Source: Pegoplata infirma
Taxonomy: Eukaryota > Arthropoda > Insecta > Diptera > Anthomyiidae
Length of the DNA: 64,000 nt
Assembly (NCBI GenBank): GCA_963921195.1
Contig: OY992536.1
Coordinates: 235,388,023-235,452,022 of the forward strand
Reading direction: 5' to 3'
Part shown: positions 56,085-64,000 of the stretch, in pieces
Position numbering within the stretch: position 1 is the stretch's first letter
Layout of the letters: the number at the start of each line of letters is the position of its first letter
Made by a program: the position numbers and the translations under genes
Notes under the pieces: generated by a model
The model's database searches: none
The model's input: the letters and a program-made list of their open reading frames with translations, nothing else
What the model was told of the DNA's origin: nothing

Positions 56085-56665
56085 TAATATGTGAACTTAA
56101 TGTATTGATTTTTTCAATAACATCTAATTTTTTGTTTATTTTGAATATTTTTAGAGTTTATCGATTTTTTTCTGCTATAGTTTGTTCAGCAACCTTTAGC
56201 AAAATTTATTTATGAATACGATGAGCTTTATCATTAAAAATTCGGATAACAATTGACAGAGTTGTGGTAATTTTTCTTAAAAAGAAAATTAAGATTTTGC
56301 ATGAAATCGCCGGAAAAAAAATAAAACTAACATCATGAGAGGTTGCGTACTATAATTTTAAAGGGTTTTGGCCCATTGAATCCGAATTTCACCTCGAAAT
56401 TGGTCTATCGCATTAAGTTGTTGATATAACAAGATTTGTTAAATATCTCAAAACCCTAATGCGATAGAGCAAAGTGACAAAAATTTTAAATCGGTTGAGA
56501 AGTTGCTGAATTATACAAGGTTTAGTGAGAAAAGTCCTAAAAAACTCTAAAATTTAAAGGTATCTGGCAAGTTTAATGGACATTTTTGTGATCTACTCGT
56601 CAAAACAACAATCTATTCTATGTCACATCAAAAGTATTTTTCCACTGTAGCACAGTGTAGTAGAA
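56085..56665. repeat. Dispersed repeat shared with 33330-33870, copy 2
   Basis: See matches at 33330. Here AATTGACAGAGTTGTGGTAATTTTTC, TACGATGAGCTTTATCATT and GCATGAAATCGCCGG lie on the opposite strand relative to the other part of the repeat. The right edge has CCACTGTAGCACAGTG, itself a palindrome that may mark the element end. Confidence 0.6.
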
Positions 56666-57505
56666 GCTAAAATTTTCAATTTCAGTCAGTGTTTATCGAC
56701 TCAAAAAGTGATGCTGAGTCGATCAGTAGACTACCGATACACAATTGTGAGAATCGGTTTCAAAATTTTGTAGCACCAACTACGATTTGCATAAAACTTA
56801 AAATTAAAGTTTTTCGCTGGAGTTCCCGGGACGGGATTTCCCGGGAATTCCAGGCTTTTTTCAATCCCGAAATCCCAGGAAATGTTTTGACGTATTTTGA
56901 CTATTTTTTGCAATTCGTTATTAGAGGTTTTATAAAAAAAACTTTATAACTGAATTTAGAACCGTGCACAAAAGAAGGACGGTTCATAATATCTCAGAAT
57001 CTGAGACTTTTTGGCAGATTTTATCTCAAATTTTAGACTTTTTTGGTAGGAAAAATGGTTCAAAATGTTCCAATGGAAAAATATATCAGAATCTAAATTT
57101 TCGAGAAATATTTCTCAGAACCTAAAAAAAATGCTCTCAATCTATCTACAACATCTTTTGTGAAATTGTTTTGGAAGCAGAGACATTTTCGAAGCAGAGA
57201 CGTTTTCGTTGTGACAAATATCTGAGACATTTCTAGATTATGAAAATACTTCGATAAATTTATTATCATTTGATACTCCTTATATGGATATAGAAAATGT
57301 ATTCAGGAGCCTCTGAATTTTTTTTTTTTAATAAATGTTCTTCCAAAAACTGAAAATTCATTGGTTATAAAAAATTTTCTGCATAAATTTTTGGTATTGA
57401 GAATTCCTCTATGAATTTTTTTAATTTTTTTGGGAAAAAATTCTGAGTTTTCTAATAATCAGTTATATTTTAGTTTATGGTTTAATATATTTTTTTGCTT
57501 TAGTA
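56666..57505. other. Non-coding DNA with mini-me-like and minisatellite fragments
   Basis: GACTCAAAAAGTGATGCTGAG with TCGATCAGTAGACTACC (56698-56740) is a fragment of the subfamily at 16290. CGGGATTTCCCGGGAATTCC lies at 56832. 56990-57150 has diverged CTCAGAATCTGAGACTTTT units. The 86-codon frame at 56689-56949 crosses these pieces and is not a gene. Confidence 0.5.
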
Positions 57506-57517
57506 ATCCTTTTTAAT

Positions 57518-58219
57518 GTTTCTGAAAACAGAACACGTCTTTAAATGAGATGGCCAAACAGTTTATCATCCGACTCATATGGGTCCCAGGGCACAGAGAT
57601 ATTCCAGGGAATTGCAAAGCCGATGAGCTTGCAGGACTAGGAACTTACAGGTTCCAACAGAATTGGAATGTGTTGGTATGCCTCTAGAAACTTGCAAGCA
57701 AAACCTTCGGCTTTATTTCGCGACGGAGACTAATAAAAGATGGGCAAATGGATGGACGTGTGAGAAAACACGACTGATTTGGCCTTCTCTTAATCATGGG
57801 CGCACAAGTGAGCTGATATCGCTTCCAAGAGAAGAGATTTCGACGGTGGTTTCTATAATTACCGGAAACTGTCTTTTAGGGAAGCACGCAGAGCGGTTAA
57901 ATGTGCAGTCGAATGACTTTTGCCGGAGTTGCATGGATGAAGAGGAGTTGGAAACTATATAACACTTTATTTGCCATTGCCCGGCACTTTCTGGTCAGAG
58001 ACTTGCTTCACTGGGATCTAGGGAGCTGTACGATCTTTCAGATTTTTCGGATGTCAAAATTTAATATCTAAGGAGTTTCATAAGAAGCTCAAACTGGTTT
58101 GTCGACAGGAACTAGTAGCGAAACCTATTGCGGTCTCGTGGTATCACAATGGACCTCAGAGTCTACGTGTGTTGACGTAAAACGTCAGCAGCCACTTACA
58201 ACCTAACCTAAACTAACCT
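57518..58219 (+). pseudogene. 5'-truncated non-LTR retrotransposon (RNase H and C-terminal Cys motif)
   Basis: From 57550 the frame reads IIRLIWVPGHRDIPGNCKADELA, the conserved end of a retrotransposon RNase H domain. A single frameshift near 57620-57640 moves the reading to the frame that gives TELECVGMPLETCKQNLRLY and, later, FCRSCMDEEELETI, a stop, then HFICHCPALSGQRLASLG. The CxxC..H..C pattern before CPAL is typical of I/Loa/R1-like elements carrying RNase H. A second stop follows at about 58060. It ends in an ACCTAACCTAAACTAACCT tail. ATCCTTTTTAAT lies on both sides (57506-57517 and 58220-58231), so the copy was inserted already truncated by target-primed reverse transcription. The reverse transcriptase and endonuclease parts are absent. 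Clade assignment is tentative. Confidence 0.88.
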
Positions 58220-58231
58220 ATCCTTTTTAAT

Positions 58232-58342
58232 AGTTTGATCTCATAAATGTGATTTTTTTGCGGGAATTCCCGGGATCCCGGGAAATTCGAAAAAGAATCC
58301 CGCTTTCCCGGGAAATGAAAAAGTCCGGGAAAAGAAACACAC
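58232..58342. repeat. CCCGGGAATTCC-rich GC palindromes
   Basis: GCGGGAATTCCCGGGATCCC, GGGAAATTC and CTTTCCCGGGAAATG alternate; similar CCCGGGACGGGATTTCCCGG with GGAATTCC lies at 56826-56852 in the opposite sense. They may be the ends of one old element into which the retrotransposon fragment and other pieces were inserted. Confidence 0.45.
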
Positions 58343-58595
58343 TACACACAGAAAATTTTTTTTCCAAATATCCAACTGAAATTCAGTTAATACAAATAAA
58401 AATCGGTTGATACATTTGCATATGTGTTGTCTCAATTAAATATCGGTAGTGTCAACTCAAATTCGATTGATATAGCAGATATTTAATTGAAACAACCACA
58501 AAATTCGGTTGTCACGCATAAAAATGGTAGCGACAACCGAATTATGAGTTGATACAACAAAAAAATTCAATTGGAAATTTATCTTTCTGTGTGTA
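58343..58595. mobile_element. 253-bp MITE with ACACACAGAAA ends, TA-flanked
   Basis: TACACACAGAAAATTT at the left and AATTTATCTTTCTGTGTGTA at the right. The interior has repeated AATTCGGTTG/CAACCGAATT and TCAACTCAAATTCG words on both strands (TCGGTTGATAC, GTTGATACAAC). Non-coding and TA-targeting. Confidence 0.75.
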
Positions 58596-58599
58596 CTTA

Positions 58600-59027
58600 A
58601 AATATATATAAAAGAGATAATTCTATGGTCAGGGTGTTTGGGCTTATCGGCCATTTCGGGGAAGTAGGGGTTCAAAAAAATGGGTTAAATAAGGACGAAA
58701 AAATTGTTTTTTGGATTTTTCACCCATTTCTTTTTAAGAAACTATAGGTTGTTTCTATATGAAAATAAGGGAATTTTAAATAATCCAACGGTTACATAAC
58801 CTTGTTAAAATTCTTCAAATATTTTTTTCATGAAAATGTGTAAATTTTGGGGGTATTTATGTGACGACATTGACCTACGATATCCATACGAATACGAAAT
58901 AATCCTTATTATATTTAAGTCGACATTTTTTTTTGATCTAGACGATATTCCTGTTAGTTTGGGAATTATCGTAATTTTCCCGAAGGTCCACATTGTTTCA
59001 TAAGAGGACAACGAAACGTGTCCCCAA
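58600..59027. other. Non-coding DNA, possibly single-copy
   Basis: More even composition (GGGCTTATCGGCCATTTCGG, GTGACGACATTGACCTACG) and no repeat landmarks. Frames are 68-72 codons on the minus strand and without recognisable domains. No gene is claimed. Confidence 0.4.
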
Positions 59028-59425
59028 TTTTGTACAATTGTAAATTTACAACTTTTTTGAGGTGATCAAATTTACAGGAATTCTCGTGACTTTACTAGAT
59101 TTGTTACTAGCTCCTATTTGACGAGAATTCCTAGTAAAAATCACAAACTTTTTTGTAATTTTACAAGTTTTTTGCCAATGAAATTGTAAATTTACAACTT
59201 TTTTGGCGCAATAAATCTTACAAGGAATTTTCGTAAATTAACTAGATTTTTTTTTTGTAAAATTTTCTTAAAAATTTCCAAAACTATAAAAAAGTTGTAA
59301 AATTACAAAAAAAAAATCGTTTGAAATTTGTTTGTTAAACAAGAAAAACTGTCAAATATTGGTAAAAGGCAATTACGATACTTTTTCCAGTAATTTGACC
59401 AAATTTTTTTTTTTGTGTGTAAAAG
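59028..59425. repeat. TTTTACAAG-type repeat, copy 3 (reverse)
   Basis: AATTGTAAATTTACAACTTTTTTG, CTAGCTCCTATTTGACGAG, ACAAGTTTTTTGCCAATG, ATACTTTTTCCAGTAATTTG and a TTTTTTTTTTGTGTGTA end are the reverse complement, in order, of the copy at 32533-32960. The TA next to the ACACAC end supports a TA target. Confidence 0.65.
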
Positions 59426-59429
59426 TTTA

Positions 59430-60229
59430 AACCGTCTGGGCAGTTGACCAATATTATAATTTTCTTCATTGCACTAACCAACTAGAAGAGAAAATGTTTA
59501 TACATTCAAAGAAGTCTTTATCTCATATTACACTTTTGAAGAAAGCTTTTGAAGAAATCAACTTTTCCTTATCATTTACTATACTTTCGAAGTGCTTACT
59601 TACATTATTCATATCAAAATTTTAATTAACATTTAATAAACTTTAAACATCTCTAAACTGAAAGTTCACTTATTTAGACTTCGTGGTGGTTGGTCTTTTT
59701 CCCTCAACTCAAACCTAATGGACTCTGGTAGTTACCTTTAAATAGACAAACTCATCATTAGCATCAAATTCATTCGAACTTATCATTTACTATACTTTCG
59801 AAGTGCTTACTTACATTATTCATATCAAAATTTTAATTAACATTTAATAAACTTTAAACATCTCTAAACTGAAAGTTCACTTATTTAGACTTCGTGGTGG
59901 TTGGTCTTTTTCCCTCAACTCAAACCTAATGGACTCTGGTAGTTACCTTTAAATAGACAAACTCATCATTAGCATCAAATTCATTCGAACATATAAAAAC
60001 GCTGGAATAATTTTTGTACGGAAAGAATGACCGGAAGGCATATAAAGTAAAATTAAACCATCAATTCATGGCAGGTCATAGAGAGACGTGTACGTGCGTA
60101 TGTTGTAAAATAATGATTGCATGTTTGCAATTTCCATTAGCAACTTGATTGTAAAAAAAAAAATCAAACTAAACATTGTACTGCAAATAATAAAGGGAGA
60201 AAATTTAACAGACACAAAAAATTATAATG
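59430..60229. other. Probable single-copy intron DNA with a 211-bp duplication
   Basis: No repeat landmarks and relatively even composition (GACTTCGTGGTGGTTGGTC, CATGGCAGGTCATAGAGAGACGTGTACGTGCG, CATGTTTGCAATTTCC). The only structure is the exact tandem duplication at 59569-59990. In this repeat-filled window it is one of the best candidates for retained host intron sequence or a control element. No exon with open frame and splice sites was found. Confidence 0.45.
59569..59990. repeat. Exact 2 x 211-bp tandem duplication
   Basis: TTATCATTTACTATACTTTC through CAAATTCATTCGAAC is repeated at an offset of 211 bp (59569-59779, 59780-59990). I found no difference between the copies. It is either a very recent duplication or an assembly artefact. 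Confidence 0.92.
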
Positions 60230-60231
60230 TA

Positions 60232-60587
60232 CGAGGGTGGAATAATAAATTACGTATCTCGGGGAAAAAACGATGCTGCTATTAAAATAATATTTATTTT
60301 TGGAAGAAAAATATTGTGTTCATAATTTCCTGCATCAAAGTGAATCCAATTGTGTTTATGAAAGCCCTTGCAAGTTTATATAAAAAAAAAATTAAATCGG
60401 TAGCTTTTTAAATAGTCGCTGTTTTGTCAACTCTTTAAAAAATTTACAATTAAATTTATTTGCGGAAGAAAAATTATTCATTTTTCAAAAAAAAACGCTT
60501 AGGATGCTCAAAGATTCAAGTACTAAAATAGCGATTTTTTTTTCTATAACTAGTAAATCGGTATAGGCAGAAATAATTCCACCCTCG
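60232..60587. mobile_element. 356-bp mariner-like MITE (TA-CGAGGGTGGAAT)
   Basis: CGAGGGTGGAATAATAAATT at the left and, read inward from the right, CGAGGGTGGAATTATTTCTG share 13 bases, and TA flanks both ends (60230-60231, 60588-60589). TA followed by CGAGGG is typical of one group of insect mariner ends. A repeated AAAACGATGC/GCGATTTTTT pairing is weak. No transposase. Confidence 0.8.
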
Positions 60588-60589
60588 TA

Positions 60590-60915
60590 CATTAAAATTT
60601 TTTGGGGATGCTCTTTATATTCTTTTAGATTTAAAGAATGTAGCAACGTGTTGAAATTAAAGACAACATGTAAAATGAACAGGCATTCACGTATCTTTAA
60701 TATGATATATAAAAGGGAAAACATTTGCCAAAGAATATAAAGAATATAATTTATTGTTGCGGACGTGATTTTATTGAATGATTTCCGTAAAAAAGATATG
60801 CAAAAAAATTTTGTAAAGAACATTTTTAGAAGCCTAGTATTTCTTTAGCAGTCTGCTCTTTTAGTTTAAAATGTTCGGTGCTTACCACATTATTTCTATA
60901 GATTTAATGATTCTA
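60590..60915. other. Non-coding AT-rich DNA
   Basis: Nothing recognised. The 112-codon minus-strand frame at 60485-60823 starts here and runs into the MITE, is Leu/Ile/Phe-rich, and has no domain; it is not claimed as a gene. Confidence 0.4.
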
Positions 60916-61060
60916 AGACCCATTCCTATAGAAATATTTTTAGATTCTGAGAAAAACTTCTAACATAAAAATCTTCAGATTCGAAAGATTTTTCATACAA
61001 TTTTTTTTCTATAAAACAATCTTTGAATTTGAGATTCGAAAAGAACATTTCTTTAGGTAA
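60916..61060. repeat. Degenerate CTCAGAATCTGAGA-type units
   Basis: AGATTCTGAGAAAAACTTCT, AATCTTCAGATTCG and TCTTTGAATTTGAGATTCG repeat at about 35-50 bp and resemble the minisatellite at 39183 on the other strand. Confidence 0.4.
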
Positions 61061-61092
61061 CTTCTTAGACTCTATTGTGTTCGGAACCGATG

Positions 61093-61212
61093 ACTCCAGA
61101 CCTAGATTGGGCCTAGACCCATTGGGTCCCTTGAGGGTCGCCAATGGTTTTAACTCCAGACCTAGATTGGGCCTAAATCCATTGGGTCCCTTAAGGGTCG
61201 CCAATGATTTTA
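61093..61212. repeat. Two tandem copies of a 60-bp unit
   Basis: ACTCCAGACCTAGATTGGGC, CTA, then CCATTGGGTCCCTT and AGGGTCGCCAATG occur twice at exact 60-bp spacing with four or five differences. Because the unit length is a multiple of three, it leaves repeated peptides in frames on both strands; those are not genes. GGGTCCAGGGTCTAGACCC near 43828 is reminiscent. Confidence 0.88.
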
Positions 61213-61684
61213 ACCCAAAATTTTACTATATTTTGATTAGTTCTTGAGATACGAGAATTTAAGTGCCCAACAGAGTCTTTAAAACTTTAAATAAGGCGAT
61301 AACATAAAAACTATTGCTCGGAGGGCTTGTATTGGTAATATTAACAGAAGTGTATGCATTTTATAGTTTTCGGAAATGTCAAATTTGGAATGCAAATGAA
61401 TATAACGTTATTGTTTCTTAAAAGAATTTTGATTTGGCAACACCCATATATTCAGCAAAACATAATCATCATTAAATGTTTTGGCTAAGATTACAAAATT
61501 CGCCGACATTTTTACTTTTTTTCTTTCCTTTCCCTTCCTTTTTTATATTTTTCCTTTTTCGTGCCTTATTAACCCTGACGTACTTAATCTCAAATTCGTG
61601 TTAAGCTTAACTAAAAGAACAATTGCGTGTAAGCCAGTTTAACAAAAAAAAAATGGTGAAAGTTATAAAAACAGGTAAAAACAA
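61213..61684. other. Non-coding DNA
   Basis: Holds a diverged relative of 47760-47805 (AACATAATCATCATTAAATG) and of the element interior near 43620-43690 (GGAGGGCTTGTATTGGTAATA). No gene. Confidence 0.45.
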
Positions 61685-62957
61685 GTAAGAGTGTTAAATT
61701 CGGCTGTGCCGAATCTTTTATACCCTCCAACACGTTTAAAATTAAAAAAAATCGCAGGGGCGTTTGTTTTTTGGTGGGGGGTCGGCGGAGTTGGTGGGGG
61801 ACACATGTACCCCCGCTTTATATGTTTACAAATTATTTGTTTATGATATTTACGCTTAAATAATAAACTTTTATCGTTATTTTGAATTAATTTCTATAAC
61901 CACGTCCCCAAAGGGGGTCGGACTGAAAAAAATCTAATTTCCTAACCCCCTTGGTCCAAGCGCAGGTCTATGAACATAAAATGGCATACAAATGTTACAT
62001 TTATTGAACAAAAATTAAAAAAAACTCGCAAAAATATCGTATTTTTCAGGGGTCATTTTAGTTCTTTAAGGGGAAACTTTTTTCCCCCTGGTCCGATTTT
62101 GCCCATCTTCGAACTTAACCTTACCAGTAACATAACAGATATTTTTGCCCAATTTCAGGTATCTAGCTCTTTTGGTTTGGACTGCATCGTTATTTCTACA
62201 GACGGACGAACGGACATCGCTAGAATGTCTTAGATTCTATCATGGATCAATATTATATATGGGGCATTCCAAGCCAAATCACTCACTTTTAGACCCGACC
62301 CCTTTCGATTGATTTCATTTTTGGATATGTTTTAGTACTTATTAAATGCAACATGGACACCAATTTTCAGCCTTTTATTTCAAGATGGTGTTGAGTAATC
62401 AAAAAAAATAGAAAGAATTGTGATCACATCTCGAATTATGGCATAAAAGTTGCGTAATTTAGAGTTGAACTTTTATAGTTTTTTACAAAAAAAATCGAAG
62501 GTTTCGGACTTTTTCAAAAAGTCGATTTTAATTTTTAAACGTCAAAAAATAAGTGATTATTACTTCGAATAATTTTTTCATATTTTTTTTTTTCTAAAAC
62601 TACATTTAAATACCAACAAAACGTTGTCCAACTTTTTTTAAAATATCTATATTTTTTAATGGTCAAAATTAATTAAAAATTTCAATTTTTTAATTTTTTT
62701 GAGAAAATCGCCATTTTGAAAAATTGATTACTCAACACCATCTTGAAATAAAAGGCTGAAAATTGGTGTCCATGTTGCATTTAATAAGTACTAAAACATA
62801 TCCAAAAATAAAATAAATCGAAAGGGGTCGGGTCTAAAAGTGAGTGATTTGGCTTGGAATGCCCCATATACTTTGTGGGGACCCCGAACGATATTTCGAT
62901 ATGTTACACACGGAATGACAAAGTGAGTATACCCCTATACTGTGGTTGGAGGGTATA
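61685..62957 (+). mobile_element. Mini-me-like repeat split by a deleted foldback element
   Basis: It begins GTAAGAGTGTTAAATTCGGC and TGTGCCGAATCTTTTATACC, then CTCCAACACG, a G-rich GGTGGGGGGTCGGCGG, CCCCAAAGGGGGTCGG, GTTCTTTAAGGGGAAAC, CCCCCTGGTCCGATTTTGCC, CTACAGACGGACGAACGGAC, ATCGCTAGAATGTCTTAG and ATCAATATTATATA. It is interrupted at 62260-62866, then resumes TATACTTTGTGGGGACCCCG and ends GTGGTTGGAGGGTATAAAAA. The first 301 bp are identical to 63700-64000. Confidence 0.9.
62260..62866. mobile_element. Foldback element, internally deleted copy 4
   Basis: The left 140 bp (TGGGGCATTCCAAGCC to GGTGTTGAGTAATC) is joined to the outer 465 bp of the right arm (from AAAAAAAATAGAAAGAATTG to GGAATGCCCCA). 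It lies in the TA tract of a mini-me-like copy: ATTATATA on the left and TATACTTTG on the right. About 1.4 kb including the centre is missing, leaving a hairpin with a 325-bp loop. Confidence 0.9.
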
Positions 62958-62961
62958 AAAA

Positions 62962-63074
62962 AGCTTAATTTGGCCTTGCCGAATATGTGAATACCCTACA
63001 CAATGTAAAAAGGTTATTGCCATAAACTTTATTTGAAAAAAAAAAATGTTGAAAAAACCTTTTGTAAAATAAAT
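62962..63074 (+). mobile_element. Mini-me-like start fragment
   Basis: AAGCTTAATTTGGCCTTGCCGAATATG, then ATACCCTACACAATG, TTATTGCCATAAACTTTATTTG. It is the hairpin end of the subfamily at 40193 and starts immediately after the end of the previous copy, so the two lie head to tail. The palindrome at 63075 cuts it off. Confidence 0.75.
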
Positions 63075-63670
63075 CTGACGGATCACGATTTTGTTGATTT
63101 TTGGTTAAAGCTTCGTAAAAGATTAAAAACCATACATTTTTTTTTTTTGATTATTACTTGGAAGATATGGGCTTTTAAAAATGCGCTTTTTTGACAATAT
63201 TGATTTCTAGACAGTTTTTTAACATTTTTGTACTCGGAAACCGTAAGTCGTACGAAAGAACTTATAACACAATATTGTAGATAAAATTATGAAGATTCGA
63301 AATTTTTAAAAAAAAATTTTTTTTTTTAAATTTCAACAAAAAATTTTGAAAACAGTTTTTCCTGGAAAGAACACCATGGATTTCCAAAAGCAAAATTTTG
63401 TTTTAAAGATAAGAATACCCTTCTAACGCTGTTAAAATTTCAGAGAGGAGTTTTTTCCTATTGTTGAGCAATAAATTTATAATTTTAATAAATAATTTTG
63501 TTAGAGAAAAAAAAAAAATTTTTAAAACTTCAAATTTTTATCGACAATATTGTTTTTATAAGTTTTTTCGTACGAATTACGGTTTCTGAGTAAAAAAAGG
63601 TTAAGAAACTGTCTAAAAGTCAATATTGTCAAAAAAGCGCTGTTTTAAATCCAAAGTATTGATCCGTCAG
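63075..63670. mobile_element. 596-bp palindromic element with CTGACGGATCA ends
   Basis: CTGACGGATCA at the left and TGATCCGTCAG at the right. The arms pair through GCGCTTTTTTGACAATATTG, ACAGTTTTTTAAC, ACTCGGAAACCGTAAGTCG and GTACGAAAGAACTTATAA to the AT-rich centre near 63330-63540. No clean target duplication can be read. Non-coding. Confidence 0.85.
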
Positions 63671-63692
63671 TTAAATTTCTCATGGATTTGCT

Positions 63693-64000
63693 CAAGAGAG
63701 TTAAATTCGGCTGTGCCGAATCTTTTATACCCTCCAACACGTTTAAAATTAAAAAAAATCGCAGGGGCGTTTGTTTTTTGGTGGGGGGTCGGCGGAGTTG
63801 GTGGGGGACACATGTACCCCCGCTTTATATGTTTACAAATTATTTGTTTATGATATTTACGCTTAAATAATAAACTTTTATCGTTATTTTGAATTAATTT
63901 CTATAACCACGTCCCCAAAGGGGGTCGGACTGAAAAAAATCTAATTTCCTAACCCCCTTGGTCCAAGCGCAGGTCTATGAACATAAAATGGCATACAAAT
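63693..64000 (+). mobile_element. Mini-me-like repeat, cut by the window edge
   Basis: From 63700 (GTTAAATTCGGCTGTGCCG) to the window end it matches 61693-61993 base for base as far as I can see, including GGGGGGTCGGCGGAGTTGG. It is the youngest pair of copies in the window, or a local segmental duplication with a 2007-bp offset. Confidence 0.9.

Noticed and set aside
24160..60200. ChAT exons
   Set aside because: Scanned for stretches with open frame, balanced composition and splice borders; no choline/carnitine acyltransferase motif was recognised. Location in ChAT intron 1 remains an inference from known gene organisation.
29490..62233. Recurring 85-91-codon frames in mini-me-like copies (29490-29747, 35513-35788, 61970-62233)
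   Set aside because: The frame spans the (GACR)n tract and low-complexity repeat; other copies break it with stops and frameshifts. No protein is known from such repeats.

Overview
The window looks like insect nuclear DNA, most likely from a higher fly (Brachycera, possibly a calyptrate such as a blowfly). It is extremely A+T-rich, holds one certain protein gene, and is otherwise packed with dipteran-style non-autonomous transposons. The one gene is an intronless vesicular acetylcholine transporter (VAChT, 6775-8586, + strand, 603 aa). It is intact and very close to the Drosophila protein. In animals VAChT usually lies inside the first intron of the choline acetyltransferase gene (ChAT), so the 55 kb downstream is probably ChAT intron. 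That is an inference: no ChAT exon was recognised here.

Layout. 1-5.7 kb: MITE-like elements, including a 1.14 kb element (4171-5314) whose ends begin CACAGTGG and which is flanked by a 5-bp duplication, as expected for the Transib superfamily. 5.7-6.8 kb: the VAChT upstream region, with a candidate 3' splice site and short upstream ORFs. 6.8-8.6 kb: VAChT. 9.1-13.5 kb: palindromic elements. 14.3-18.4 kb: an old, long-period, AAGCTTTT-rich tandem array. 19.5-30.4 kb, 34-43 kb, 47.5-52 kb and 61.7-64 kb: about eighteen copies or fragments of one repeat that starts with a TTCGGC..GCCGAA hairpin, carries a (GTCY)n/(GACR)n tract and a (TA)n tract, and ends GGAGGGTATA. This is the architecture of dipteran mini-me/DINE-like repeats. 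These copies are themselves the targets of later insertions.

The most striking feature is a roughly 2.0 kb foldback element with near-perfect long inverted arms and TGGGGCATTCC ends. Four complete or internally deleted copies (25784-27817, 40769-42808, 48771-50753, 62260-62866) all sit in TA-rich stretches of mini-me-like copies. Several hAT-like elements have 8-bp target duplications that can be read directly (20852-21657, 29213-30374, 52635-55659, 54179-54493). A 778-bp palindrome (38396-39173) has a 9-bp duplication and interrupts a minisatellite. A 5'-truncated non-LTR retrotransposon piece with RNase H and Cys-rich C-terminal motifs (57518-58219) is bounded by a 12-bp duplication. At 51.5-56.1 kb four elements are nested inside one another.

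If this is transcribed intron, the many long inverted repeats would make a pre-mRNA unusually rich in long hairpins. No rRNA, CRISPR array, canonical tRNA gene or second host protein gene was found. Most short open frames in the window fall inside repeats.
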